Counted from the first letter of the stretch, positions 44,189 through 52,786 are shown. The stretch: DNA of 64,000 bases from an uncultured Lachnospiraceae bacterium (GCA_910579505.1 CAJTTZ010000003.1:186001-250000); one strand, 5' to 3'. Notes: a model not told the origin generated them from the letters alone. A program made the numbers and translations.

Positions 44189-45124
44189 ATGGCTATTACA
44201 GCGGCAATGGTAAAAGAGTTGAGAGAGATGACCGGTGCGGGCATGATGGACTGCAAAAAGGCTCTGAATGAGACTGACGGCAACATGGACGCGGCGGTAG
44301 AATATCTGAGAAAGAACGGTCAGGCTAAGGCGGAGAAGAAAGCGGGCAGAATCGCGGCCGAGGGTCTTTGCCGTGTGGCAGTGAAGGATGAGAAGACAGC
44401 AGCGGTTGTAGAGGTAAACTCAGAGACCGATTTCGTGGCGAAGAACGCAGACTTCCAGGAGTATGTGGAGGCGGTAGCAAAGCAGGCGGTTGAGTCCGAT
44501 GCGGCTGATCTGGACACATTCCTCTCCGAGAAGTGGCATCTGGATGAGTCCAAGAGCGTGAAGGACGCGCTGGTAGACAAGGTTGCCGTGATCGGCGAGA
44601 ACTTGAGCATCAGAAGATTTGAGAAGGTAGTGGCAAATGACGGCTGTGCAGTAACCTATGTGCACGGCGGCGGCAGAATCGGCGTTATCGTTGAGGCAGC
44701 TACAGACGTTGTGAACGATGCGGTGAAAGAGGCGCTCACGAATATCGCGATGCAGGTTGCAGCCCTGTATCCGAAGTATGTGTCTACCGACGAGGTTTCC
44801 GAGGAGTTCAAGGCGCATGAGAAGGAGATCATTGCCGAGCAGATCAAAAACGATCCCAAGATGGCAGGCAAGCCCGACAAGGTGATCGAGGGCGCGGTGA
44901 ACGGCCGTCTGAACAAGGAGCTTAAGGAGGTATGCCTCTTAGAGCAGGTATATGTAAAGGCTGAGGACGGCAAGCAGAGCGTTGCGAAGTATCTGGAGCA
45001 GGTGGCGAAGGAGAACGGCGCGAACCTTTCCGTGAAGAAATTCGTCCGCTTTGAGACCGGCGAGGGCCTGGAGAAGAAGGAAGAGAACTTTGCGGAGGAA
45101 GTGGCAAAGCAGATGGGAATGTAA
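44189..45124 (+). CDS. tsf: Translation elongation factor Ts
   Basis: Nucleotide exchange factor for EF-Tu. 311 residues with the N-terminal UBA-like domain (MTGAGMMDCKKALNETDGNM), the core motif VNSETDFVAKNADFQEYVEA and the dimerisation region. The start follows AGGAGGGAAAATAG. The last codons take part in an inverted and direct repeat with sequence just downstream. It ends well before a terminator at 45214. Confidence 0.97.
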   Translation: MAITAAMVKELREMTGAGMMDCKKALNETDGNMDAAVEYLRKNGQAKAEKKAGRIAAEGLCRVAVKDEKTAAVVEVNSETDFVAKNADFQEYVEAVAKQAVESDAADLDTFLSEKWHLDESKSVKDALVDKVAVIGENLSIRRFEKVVANDGCAVTYVHGGGRIGVIVEAATDVVNDAVKEALTNIAMQVAALYPKYVSTDEVSEEFKAHEKEIIAEQIKNDPKMAGKPDKVIEGAVNGRLNKELKEVCLLEQVYVKAEDGKQSVAKYLEQVAKENGANLSVKKFVRFETGEGLEKKEENFAEEVAKQMGM

Positions 45125-45171
45125 GAAAATGTAGAAGCCACTTCCTCCGGGGAAGCTGGCAAAGCAGATGG
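45094..45171 (+). repeat. Inverted and direct repeat at the 3' end of tsf
   Basis: GGAGGAAGTGGC (45094-45105, inside tsf) is the exact reverse complement of GCCACTTCCTCC (45137-45148). In addition GAAGTGGCAAAGCAGATGG (45098-45116) recurs with one inserted base at 45152-45171. The pattern suggests a local duplication around the tsf stop codon. Confidence 0.6.
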
Positions 45172-45213
45172 CGGGAAACTAAGAAGAAATTCTTTGGCGG
45201 AACAAAACGAACA

Positions 45214-45254
45214 GACATCATTACTTATAGCGATATAGGTAGTGATGTCTTTTT
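45214..45254 (+). terminator. Intrinsic terminator of rpsB-tsf
   Basis: GACATCATTACTTAT (45214-45228) pairs with ATAGGTAGTGATGTC (45235-45249) over 15 bp including two G-U pairs, followed by TTTTT. It isolates rpsB-tsf from the gene fusion downstream. Confidence 0.9.
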
Positions 45255-45319
45255 GTATATATATACTCCTGCTACAGAAAATTGGGCTGTGGGCGTTTGC
45301 AGGGGTTTTGCGGTGGATA

Positions 45320-45348
45320 TTGACACGTGTACAATGCCGGTTTATAAT
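45320..45348 (+). promoter_or_regulatory. Full-consensus sigma-A promoter with near-palindrome for the AbiEi-ABC gene
   Basis: TTGACA (45320-45325), 17 bases, TATAAT (45343-45348): both hexamers and spacing are exact consensus. The -35 is embedded in TTGACACGTGTACAA (45320-45334), whose core ACACGTGT is a perfect palindrome with TTG/CAA ends. Such a site would suit binding by the HTH of the downstream gene; that link is inference. Confidence 0.75.
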
Positions 45349-45467
45349 TTCAATAAAAGTAGGCAGAAACAACTAGCCGAATTTTATTAAAATAGCAAAA
45401 GCTGGACAGTGTGCAGTATAGGGACAACACGGCGCAGACGTATGCCGTATCAGTCAGGGAGGCAGGG

Positions 45468-46760
45468 ATGGCGAGTGAACAGGCGATTTTCGAGGAGCAG
45501 ATGATTCTGTCGATTCAGGAGCTGAAAGAAAAGGGGCTGACCCATTATAAGATCAACCAGCTGGTCGACGAGGGGCGTCTGCGGAAATTAAATAAGAAAC
45601 ATTATGAGAATCTGACATACCGGGGGGAGAAATCCGCTTTCTATTACATACCCGCCTACGCGCCGCAGGGCGTGATCTGCCTGACGTCTGCGGCGGCACA
45701 TTATCATCTGACAGACAGTATGCCAAAAGAAATTGATGTGGCGATCCCGAGAAAGGCGAAGATTTCCACCATGCCGCAGTTTTTGCCGCTGTCGGTTTCC
45801 TATTATGCGCCAAGCCGCTATACGACGGGGATCCGTACGGTCTGCGAGGGCGGAAATTCCTTTTTTATTTATGACAGGGAAAAGACGGTGCTGGACGTCG
45901 TCTCTTTTCGGGATAAAGTCGGCATGGAGGAGACAGGAAACATTGTCGAAACGTATCTGCAGCAGGAGGACAGGGACCTGGACAGGCTGATGCGGTATGC
46001 GCAGCTGTTAAAGTGCACCGATATCATGCAGTCCTATCTGGATGTGTACGGTGAGAAGGAGAGGGGGCAGACGGTTGTGGAACTGGTGGATGTGTGCAGG
46101 CAGTATGGGGAGGGTGCAGGACGGGTGGACGCTCTGGACAACGTCAGCGTCCGCATCAACAGGGGTGAGTTTGTGGCGGTCGTGGGCGCTTCCGGCAGCG
46201 GGAAGAGCACGCTGTTAAATGTGTGCGGCGGGCTGGACATGCCGACTTCCGGGGACGTATACATAGAGGGGACGGATCTGGGCCGGCTGTCCGATGATGA
46301 GCTGACGGAATTTAGAAGAAAGAGAATCGGTTTTGTTTTCCAGAACTATAATCTGGTGCCGGTGATGTCGGTGTATGAGAACATTGTGCTGCCCGTGCAG
46401 ATCGGCGGGCATATGGAAGATAAGGTACTGTTGGAGCGGGTCATGGATTCCCTCGGGCTTTCGGGGCTGGAGAACCGCCTGCCGTCGGAACTTTCCGGGG
46501 GACAGCAGCAGCGGGTGGCGATTGCCCGCGCCCTGATCTCGGCTCCGGCAATCATTCTGGCGGACGAACCTACGGGCAATCTGGACTCGGCTGCCACGGA
46601 GGATGTGATGGGGCTTCTCAGGTGCGCGGTCAGGGACTTCGGGCAGACCGTCGTCATGATTACCCACAATGAGGCGCTGACGAAGGAGTGCGACCGCATC
46701 CTGCGCATGAAGGACGGCAGACTGACAGAAGAAAATCCGGGAGGAGGAGAACATGCGTAG
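45468..46760 (+). CDS. Fusion of AbiEi-type antitoxin-like regulator and MacB-type ABC transporter ATPase
   Basis: 430 residues. Residues 1-198 or so match the layout of type IV antitoxin AbiEi proteins: an N-terminal winged HTH (ELKEKGLTHYKINQLVDEGR), then a C-terminal AbiEi-type domain (ICLTSAAAHYHLTDSMPKEI, DVAIPRK, FFIYDREKTVLDVV, DRDLDRLMRYAQLLKC). From about residue 202 an intact MacB/LolD-type ATPase begins: Walker A GASGSGKST (Lys246), Q-loop FQNYNL, signature LSGGQQQRVAIARAL, Walker B IILADEPTGNLD and H-loop MITHNEA. The frame is open throughout, with no stop or frameshift between parts. ATG 45468 has GGGAGG five bases upstream; 45411 is a weaker alternative. It overlaps the permease gene. 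No AbiEii toxin gene is near. Likely role: self-regulated ABC exporter ATPase; the antitoxin-like half may regulate the operon. Function of the fusion is unproven. Confidence 0.9.
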   Translation: MASEQAIFEEQMILSIQELKEKGLTHYKINQLVDEGRLRKLNKKHYENLTYRGEKSAFYYIPAYAPQGVICLTSAAAHYHLTDSMPKEIDVAIPRKAKISTMPQFLPLSVSYYAPSRYTTGIRTVCEGGNSFFIYDREKTVLDVVSFRDKVGMEETGNIVETYLQQEDRDLDRLMRYAQLLKCTDIMQSYLDVYGEKERGQTVVELVDVCRQYGEGAGRVDALDNVSVRINRGEFVAVVGASGSGKSTLLNVCGGLDMPTSGDVYIEGTDLGRLSDDELTEFRRKRIGFVFQNYNLVPVMSVYENIVLPVQIGGHMEDKVLLERVMDSLGLSGLENRLPSELSGGQQQRVAIARALISAPAIILADEPTGNLDSAATEDVMGLLRCAVRDFGQTVVMITHNEALTKECDRILRMKDGRLTEENPGGGEHA

Positions 46761-49350
46761 GACGGGCGGTGAGGGAAAAGTGTCCGGCAGGATGGTAAGG
46801 CGGCTTGCCTCGAACCTGTATCATGCGGACAGGAGAAGAAATATCACGGCGGCTGCGGCGATTGCATTATCATCCATGCTCATCATCATGGCGCTCTCCG
46901 CCATTTTGTCCATCGAGGCGGCGATGCGGCGGTCGAGGCAGATGCTTGTCGGGACGAAGGCGGAAGGGGTGTATACGTTTCTTTCCTACAACTGGTTTGA
47001 AGCGCTGCGGGACAGCGGGCATTTTGACGCGATGTCGATGGTGTTTCATATGGGGTACTATGAAACGGCGTCTTCTGCGGGGGATAAAAATAGGATCCTC
47101 TCCACGGACGAGGAGACCGCTTCGTGGAATTTTAACGAGCTGATAGAGGGCAGATGGCCCGAGGCGGAAGATGAGATCGTGGTGGATGCGCGTTTTGTGC
47201 GGGAGAACGGCGGTGCGGTCAGGGTGGGAGACCGTTTTCCCATATTTCTGAAAACGGGCCTCCATGAGTACCGGCATGATATGGTGATCTGTGGCATCTG
47301 CGCGTGCAATGAGGAGCTGGATGAGGCGAGAATCTATGTGTCCAGGGCATTTCTGGACAAAGATTTGAGCGGACTCGGACAGCAGGCTTTCTGCCGCTTT
47401 GAGAAGGGCCGGTATACAGATGAGGACTTGAAAAATTTCCTGCATGAGGTGCAGCCTTTTGCAGACTGCAACGCTTTTGTCAATCCGTCTGCGGGCGACC
47501 GGCCGGAACCCGGGTACCTGAAGCTGATCGCGGGGCTGATCGGGCTTACGGTTGTCTGCGCCGGGCTGATGATCTACACCATTTATTATATTTCCATGGT
47601 GAAAAACGTGGTGCAGTACGGACAGCTGAAGCTGATCGGTGTGACGGGCAGGCAGATTCGGGCGATTGTCCGGCAGCACGCGCTCAGGCAGTATCTGACG
47701 GGGCTTCCCATAGGCTGCCTTCTGGGAGCGCTGTCCGGCTATGCGCTTATGCCGCTTCTGGCATCTTATATGGGGATCGGGGGGAACTGTGCGTTTACGG
47801 TCAGGCCGGCATATTTTATCTGCGCGGCGGTATTATCCGGCGCAGTGGTATATTTCGGCGTGCGAAGGCCCATGCATATTCTGGCGAAGACGCCGCCAGT
47901 CCACGCCGCGGGTTTTACGGGCAGTGGGAAAATTTCGGTGGGAAGAGTTCAGAACGGCCGGTTCACACCGGGCCGGTTTGCGCGCAGAAATATCAGGAGG
48001 CGCAGAAAAAATACGGCGCTGGTGGCGTTTTCCATGAGTATTGCCGTGCTGCTTTTTGTGGCTACCACGAATATCATACACAGTCTGGACCTGGACGCGT
48101 TCCTTTCCATGTTCAATCTGTTTGCGGATATTGAGATCGCCGCGGACGATTATCTGTTCGGCCTGGAGCTGGGACATGAGGATGGAATCCTGGCTATTCC
48201 GGATACTGTCCGCGACGAGCTGGAAAAGTTTACTGAGGACGTGGAGACGGTGTACCATTATCAGCTGGAGGCGCCGGTGGTATTTTATGGGGAGGAGGCC
48301 GAGCGGTACTGTGAGACAGTGCTTGACAGCGAAAGCTACCAGAAAAATGTGGCGGACGACGAGTGGCTTTACAAGCGTATGGTCGGGGAAGCCGACGCGT
48401 ACCGGGAAAAGAGAAAGTCATTCATCTTACTGTGTGATTATTTCCGCTTCTATGAGTTCGACCAGATTGCGGACTTTGAGGTTTTTGAAGGAAGCCTTGA
48501 CCGGGAAAAATTTGAGTCCGGGGAATATGTGCTGGCCGTCGCGCTGGACGGGGATGGCAACAGTCTTTATCACGCAGGGGATGTGGTGGCGCTTGCCGAT
48601 GAGTTCCGGGAGAAGGAGGAGTACAGCTTTGAACGCGATGAAAACGGGAGATTCCCGTATGTTGATTCGCTGAGAAAGAAGAAGTATACCGTGATGGCAG
48701 TGGTGGGCGACGCCTACCGTAACCAGATGGCGTGGGGAGACGAGAATACGGTCGGATTTGAATATATCCTTCCCGTGCAGCTGATGGAAAGTCTTGACAG
48801 GAAGCCGGACCTGTTTCTGGTAACCATGGACGCGCCGGACGCAGAGACGCTTGCGCGGGCGGAAGGGTATGTGCAGGAATGTCTGGAGAAGGCCGGAGGT
48901 GAGGAAAATGTGTCCTACCGTTCCAAGGGGACGTACAGGGCGGGTCTTGAGAGGGTTGGCATGACGGTGAGCCTGTTCGGGAACGGGCTGGCTCTTCTGG
49001 TGGGCCTGATGGCTCTGGTGAATTTCCTAAACAGCACTGTCAGCGGTATTGCCGAGCGAAAAGAGGAGTTTTCTACCCTGCAGGCCATCGGGATGATGAA
49101 ACGGCTGTTATTGAAAGTGCTGCGCATGGAAAATGCGTATACGGTCCTCCTGGCCGTGATACCGGGGTACCTGACAGGGCAATTCCTCAGCGTGGCGGCG
49201 ATCCGTAAGGCATCTGAAAGTCTACCTTATCTGAGATGCCATGTCACGCTGATGCCGGGAATTTTCCTGGCGGTTCTCATAGGCGTGCTGTCCATGGTTT
49301 ATCCGAACGGGCGGACAGATATTGGGGATAAGCGGGGGCGGCGTCTGTGA
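46753..49350 (+). CDS. FtsX-type ABC transporter permease
   Basis: 865 residues with the two-FtsX-domain plan of large Firmicute permeases: a first membrane segment (about 31-54), an extracellular part of roughly 200 residues, three segments (about 256-375), a fifth (about 425-445), a second extracellular part of roughly 290 residues, and three final segments (about 735-855). Conserved FtsX pieces are YGQLKLIGVTGRQIRAIVRQ and RKEEFSTLQAIGMMKRLLLK. It overlaps the ATPase gene by eight bases, so they form one transporter. The substrate is unknown; related systems export or sense peptides and antibiotics. No two-component system is adjacent, unlike BceAB-type operons. Confidence 0.9.
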   Translation: MRRTGGEGKVSGRMVRRLASNLYHADRRRNITAAAAIALSSMLIIMALSAILSIEAAMRRSRQMLVGTKAEGVYTFLSYNWFEALRDSGHFDAMSMVFHMGYYETASSAGDKNRILSTDEETASWNFNELIEGRWPEAEDEIVVDARFVRENGGAVRVGDRFPIFLKTGLHEYRHDMVICGICACNEELDEARIYVSRAFLDKDLSGLGQQAFCRFEKGRYTDEDLKNFLHEVQPFADCNAFVNPSAGDRPEPGYLKLIAGLIGLTVVCAGLMIYTIYYISMVKNVVQYGQLKLIGVTGRQIRAIVRQHALRQYLTGLPIGCLLGALSGYALMPLLASYMGIGGNCAFTVRPAYFICAAVLSGAVVYFGVRRPMHILAKTPPVHAAGFTGSGKISVGRVQNGRFTPGRFARRNIRRRRKNTALVAFSMSIAVLLFVATTNIIHSLDLDAFLSMFNLFADIEIAADDYLFGLELGHEDGILAIPDTVRDELEKFTEDVETVYHYQLEAPVVFYGEEAERYCETVLDSESYQKNVADDEWLYKRMVGEADAYREKRKSFILLCDYFRFYEFDQIADFEVFEGSLDREKFESGEYVLAVALDGDGNSLYHAGDVVALADEFREKEEYSFERDENGRFPYVDSLRKKKYTVMAVVGDAYRNQMAWGDENTVGFEYILPVQLMESLDRKPDLFLVTMDAPDAETLARAEGYVQECLEKAGGEENVSYRSKGTYRAGLERVGMTVSLFGNGLALLVGLMALVNFLNSTVSGIAERKEEFSTLQAIGMMKRLLLKVLRMENAYTVLLAVIPGYLTGQFLSVAAIRKASESLPYLRCHVTLMPGIFLAVLIGVLSMVYPNGRTDIGDKRGRRL

Positions 49351-49457
49351 TATGGCGCTGCCGGCCATTCTTACTTCCCATTTTTCCCTGACACGGAAAT
49401 CTGGTGAATTTTTCTTGCGGTTTTTTTTCGAAATTTCTTTTCGTTATCTACCAAATG

Positions 49458-49466
49458 TGATATAGT
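49458..49466 (+). promoter_or_regulatory. Possible extended -10 promoter before the deacetylase gene
   Basis: TGATATAGT has an extended -10 form (TGN plus TATAGT, 49461-49466). No good -35 is present, only T-rich sequence. Start of transcription would fall near 49473. Confidence 0.4.
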
Positions 49467-49510
49467 ATAAAGGAATGTGGGATAAGAGAATGAAAAAGGA
49501 GCCGATGAAG

Positions 49511-50428
49511 ATGGATGCGGAACAGGATGCACATTTTCAATTGATGAAACGGCTGCTCGTTATTATTCCGCTTTCCACGATACTGATACTGATGATTCTC
49601 TGTGTGGTTCTGGGCGTGAATCTCTATGAGGCGAAACGGGAACTGCGCGCACTCCGTGAGCAGGCGGTCCCCGCTGTGGCGATGGGACAGGCATCCGATG
49701 CAGGGGAGCAAAGCGGAGAGCTGTATACGGAATCCGGAGTGAATGAGTTCAGACGCGACGCGTCTGATACAGACGGCACAGTTTCCGATACGGAGGACGG
49801 AATCAGAAAGGTGTACCTTACTTTCGATGACGGGCCAAGCGGCAATACCGGAGAGATACTGGATATTCTGGCTGAGTATGATGTGAAGGCGACTTTTTTT
49901 GTGGTTGGGAAAGAGGAAGAAAAATATCGGCCGTTATACAAAAGGATTGTGGAGGAAGGGCATACGCTGGCGATGCATTCCTACAGCCATAAATATAATG
50001 AGATCTACCGAACAAAGGAAAGTTACGTGGAGGATCTTACGAAACTGCAGGAATTTCTCTACGACACGACAGGTGTCTGGTGCAGGTACTGCAGATTTCC
50101 CGGAGGCAGCAGCAATACAGTGAGCCGGGTGGACATGCATGAGCTGATTGATTATCTGGAAGAGCAGGACATGAGCTATTTTGACTGGAATGTATCTTCG
50201 GGAGACGCTTCGTCAGCCTATATCAGTCCAGAGGCAATTATCAGAAATTCAACTGCCAGGCTGCGGGAGTTCCCGGAGGCGATTATACTGATGCATGACG
50301 CGTCCGATAAGGATTCGACGGTGAAGGCGCTGCCGAAGCTGATCGAGCAGATTCAGGCGATGGAGGATACGAAAATCGTTCCGATCACAGACGATACGGA
50401 GGCGATTCATCATATAAGCAATGATTAA
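49511..50428 (+). CDS. Membrane-anchored polysaccharide deacetylase (NodB/PgdA family)
   Basis: A deacetylase of cell-wall or other N-acetylated glycans. From ATG 49511 it has 305 residues: one membrane segment (about 12-36), a Ser/Asp/Glu-rich linker, and the NodB domain with all five motifs: TFDDGPS (catalytic and metal Asp), HSYSH (metal His), RFPGGSS, DWN and ILMHD. ATG 49511 lies nine bases after AAAGGAG (49495-49501); starts at 49475 and 49490 are possible but have poorer sites, and 49475 would be almost leaderless. It is followed 18 bases later by the bactofilin gene. Confidence 0.92.
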   Translation: MDAEQDAHFQLMKRLLVIIPLSTILILMILCVVLGVNLYEAKRELRALREQAVPAVAMGQASDAGEQSGELYTESGVNEFRRDASDTDGTVSDTEDGIRKVYLTFDDGPSGNTGEILDILAEYDVKATFFVVGKEEEKYRPLYKRIVEEGHTLAMHSYSHKYNEIYRTKESYVEDLTKLQEFLYDTTGVWCRYCRFPGGSSNTVSRVDMHELIDYLEEQDMSYFDWNVSSGDASSAYISPEAIIRNSTARLREFPEAIILMHDASDKDSTVKALPKLIEQIQAMEDTKIVPITDDTEAIHHISND

Positions 50429-50446
50429 AGAATGGAGGATTAGGGA

Positions 50447-51412
50447 ATGGGATTTTTTTCGGATTTAAAGGACGACTTATCCCAGGCTGTCAATGAACTG
50501 ATGCCGGAAGAAGAGCTGGAAGCGGCTCTGGCGGCGGAAGGACAGGCCGGAGAGCAGGTTTCTGCGGATGCTGCGGCATCGGAGGCGCCCTCTGCAGATG
50601 AAACGCTTGAGTCGCTGGATTTGAGCGGGATGCTGGATAAAATTGAGGAGATGGGAGTGCCTGAACTTGAGGCGGCACCCGAATCGGAGACAGAGCCCGA
50701 ACCGGCGCTTGTAGAGGAGCCTTTGGCAGAAGAGGTTCCGGCGCCTGAGCCTGTTGTGGAAGAAGCAAAAGAGGAACCTGCGGCCGTGGTTGAAGAGCCG
50801 GTGGCCGAGGAAGCAGTAATAGAAGAAGAGGAGGCTGAACCTGTAATGGCAGAAGAAATTTTGGCAGAGGCGGAAACGCCTGTGGAAGAGAAAGATCAGA
50901 ATAGTGGAGGAAAGGGAAAGACTATGGAAGTACAGGCAAATCGTGTGGCAGTAGATGAGACGGCAGTCGTGACAGAGGGCATGACAATAACGGGTGATGT
51001 TGTATCGGAGGGTTCCATGGAACTGATCGGTACGGTAAACGGTAATCTGGATATTCTTGGCAAGCTGAACATCACAGGTACGATTCAGGGTAATTCCAAA
51101 GCGGCTGAGATTTATGCGGAGGGTGCGAAGATCACCGGCGAGGTGAACAGTCAGGGCAGCGTGAAGATCGGGCAGAGTTCTGTGGTGATCGGTAATATCA
51201 CAGCCACCAGCGCGGTGGTTGCCGGCGCTGTCAAGGGTGACATTGACGTGCAGGGTCCTGTCATTTTGGACACCACAGCGATTGTGATGGGAAATATCAA
51301 GTCCAAATCCGTACAGATCAACAACGGCGCGGTGATTGAAGGTATGTGTTCCCAGTGCTATGCGGATGTGAACCCGACCTCCTTCTTCGAGGAGTTCAAA
51401 AAGAAAAAGTAA
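50447..51412 (+). CDS. Bactofilin family cytoskeletal protein with long acidic N-terminal region
   Basis: 321 residues. The C-terminal bactofilin beta-helix (about 165-290) has repeated turns such as GDVVSEGSMELIGTVNGNLD, KITGEVNSQGSVKIGQSSVV and GAVKGDIDVQGPVILDTTAI. The first 150 residues are an acidic Glu/Ala/Pro/Val linker after a short conserved start MGFFSDLKDDLSQAV. Bactofilins polymerise without nucleotide and often position wall enzymes; the deacetylase next door fits that. It ends SFFEEFKKKK. Confidence 0.88.
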   Translation: MGFFSDLKDDLSQAVNELMPEEELEAALAAEGQAGEQVSADAAASEAPSADETLESLDLSGMLDKIEEMGVPELEAAPESETEPEPALVEEPLAEEVPAPEPVVEEAKEEPAAVVEEPVAEEAVIEEEEAEPVMAEEILAEAETPVEEKDQNSGGKGKTMEVQANRVAVDETAVVTEGMTITGDVVSEGSMELIGTVNGNLDILGKLNITGTIQGNSKAAEIYAEGAKITGEVNSQGSVKIGQSSVVIGNITATSAVVAGAVKGDIDVQGPVILDTTAIVMGNIKSKSVQINNGAVIEGMCSQCYADVNPTSFFEEFKKKK

Positions 51413-51442
51413 ATCCGGGCATACAGGGGAGAGCAGTATAAT

Positions 51443-52138
51443 ATGAAGCGTATACTCTTGAAGTTAAGCGGAGAAGCCCTGGCGGGCGAAAAAAAGACGG
51501 GGTTTGACGAGGAGACGGTGCGGGATGTTGCCGTGCAGGTGAAACAGCTTGTGGACGACGGCATTCAGGTAGGCATCGTCATTGGCGGCGGTAACTTTTG
51601 GCGCGGCCGTTCCAGCGAGAACATTGACCGCACGAAGGCGGATCAGATCGGTATGCTTGCCACGATTATGAATTGCATCTACGTGTCTGAGATTTTCCGT
51701 TCCGTGGGTATGATGACATCGGTACTTACCCCTTTTGAGTGCGGTTCCTTTACGAAGCTTTTCTCAAAGGACAGGGCGAATAAATACTTTGCGAAAAATA
51801 TGGTGGTCTTCTTTGCAGGAGGCACGGGTCATCCCTACTTTTCAACGGATACGGGGGTAGTGCTCCGGGCCGTCGAAGTGGATGCGGACGTGATTCTGCT
51901 GGCGAAAGCGGTGGACGGCGTTTATGACGACGATCCGCGAAGCAACCCGGACGCGAAAAAGTACGACGAGGTTTCGATTGAAGAAGTGATCGCGAGGAAT
52001 CTTCAGGTAGTGGATATGACGGCTTCCATTCTTGCCCGGGACAATAAGATGCCCATGTGGGTGTTTGGCCTGAATGAGGAGAACAGTATCGTAAATACCG
52101 TCAAGGGTAACTTTAACGGCACAAAGGTAACAGTATAG
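51443..52138 (+). CDS. pyrH: Uridylate kinase
   Basis: Phosphorylates UMP to UDP. 231 residues of the amino-acid-kinase fold: MKRILLKLSGEALAGEKKTG, IVIGGGNFWRGRSSE, GMLATIMNCIYVSEIF, GGTGHPYFSTDTGVVLRAVE and KAVDGVYDDDPRSNPDAKKY. Start ATG 51443 after GGGGAGAGCAG. The stop is 14 bases before the frr start. Confidence 0.97.
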   Translation: MKRILLKLSGEALAGEKKTGFDEETVRDVAVQVKQLVDDGIQVGIVIGGGNFWRGRSSENIDRTKADQIGMLATIMNCIYVSEIFRSVGMMTSVLTPFECGSFTKLFSKDRANKYFAKNMVVFFAGGTGHPYFSTDTGVVLRAVEVDADVILLAKAVDGVYDDDPRSNPDAKKYDEVSIEEVIARNLQVVDMTASILARDNKMPMWVFGLNEENSIVNTVKGNFNGTKVTV

Positions 52139-52152
52139 TGGAGGATTACAGT

Positions 52153-52704
52153 ATGGACGAGAGACTGAAGCCTTATGAGGAAAAGATGCAGAAGTCTTAT
52201 GATTTTCTGGTAAATGATCTGGGAGCGATCCGTGCAGGACGCGCTAACCCCCATGTCCTCGATAAGATTAAGGTGGACTATTACGGGACGCCCACACCGA
52301 TTCAGCAGGTGGGTAATATCACGGTCCCTGAGGCCAGGGTTTTGCAGATCGCGCCCTGGGAAAAGAGCCTGATTAAGGATATTGAGAAGGCGATCATGGC
52401 GTCGGACGTAGGGATTACGCCCAGCAACGACGGCTCCCTGATTCGTCTGGTATTCCCGGAACTCACCGAGGAGCGCCGTAAGGAGCTGGTGAAGGACATC
52501 AAGAAGCGGGGCGAGGAGAATAAGGTTGCCATCCGCAATACCAGACGGGACGGCAACGACGCGTTGAAGAAGCTGGCGAAAACAGAGGTATCCGAGGACG
52601 AGATCAAGGAGCTGGAGGAGAAGCTGCAGAAGCTGACGGACAAGTTTATCAAGGAAGTGGATAAGCTGGTGGAGGAGAAGTCAAAAGAGATTTTGACGGT
52701 ATGA
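52153..52704 (+). CDS. frr: Ribosome recycling factor
   Basis: 183 residues, near the usual 185. Signatures: RAGRANPHVLDKIKVDYYGT, NITVPEARVLQIAPWEKSLI, GSLIRLVFPELTEERRKELV and VAIRNTRRDGNDALKKL. ATG 52153 lies eight bases after GGAGG (52140-52144), so the GTG at 52138 that overlaps this site is rejected. Confidence 0.97.
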   Translation: MDERLKPYEEKMQKSYDFLVNDLGAIRAGRANPHVLDKIKVDYYGTPTPIQQVGNITVPEARVLQIAPWEKSLIKDIEKAIMASDVGITPSNDGSLIRLVFPELTEERRKELVKDIKKRGEENKVAIRNTRRDGNDALKKLAKTEVSEDEIKELEEKLQKLTDKFIKEVDKLVEEKSKEILTV

Positions 52705-52710
52705 TGTTTA

Positions 52711-52750
52711 GAGGGGCTTACAGAATGAGTGATTCTGTCGCCCCTTTCCT
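52711..52750 (+). terminator. Probable terminator or attenuator after frr
   Basis: GAGGGGC (52711-52717) pairs with GCCCCTTTC (from 52740), with an inner ACAGAAT/ATTCTGT stem. The following TTTCCTATTG is only a weak U-tract, so read-through to uppS is likely. Confidence 0.5.
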
Positions 52751-52786
52751 ATTGAAGGTTTACATAATATGTGAAGCGAGGTTACT

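Noticed and set aside
45468..46760. Frameshift or missing stop artefact joining two genes
   Set aside because: The two parts share one continuous frame and no ribosome site plus start is evident before the ATPase part near 46071. A true fusion is the simplest reading, though raw reads would settle it.
46753..49350. Adjacent AbiEii toxin gene
   Set aside because: Looked for a nucleotidyltransferase (GSxxxxxD-like) gene next to the AbiEi part on both sides; only the permease and tsf are there.
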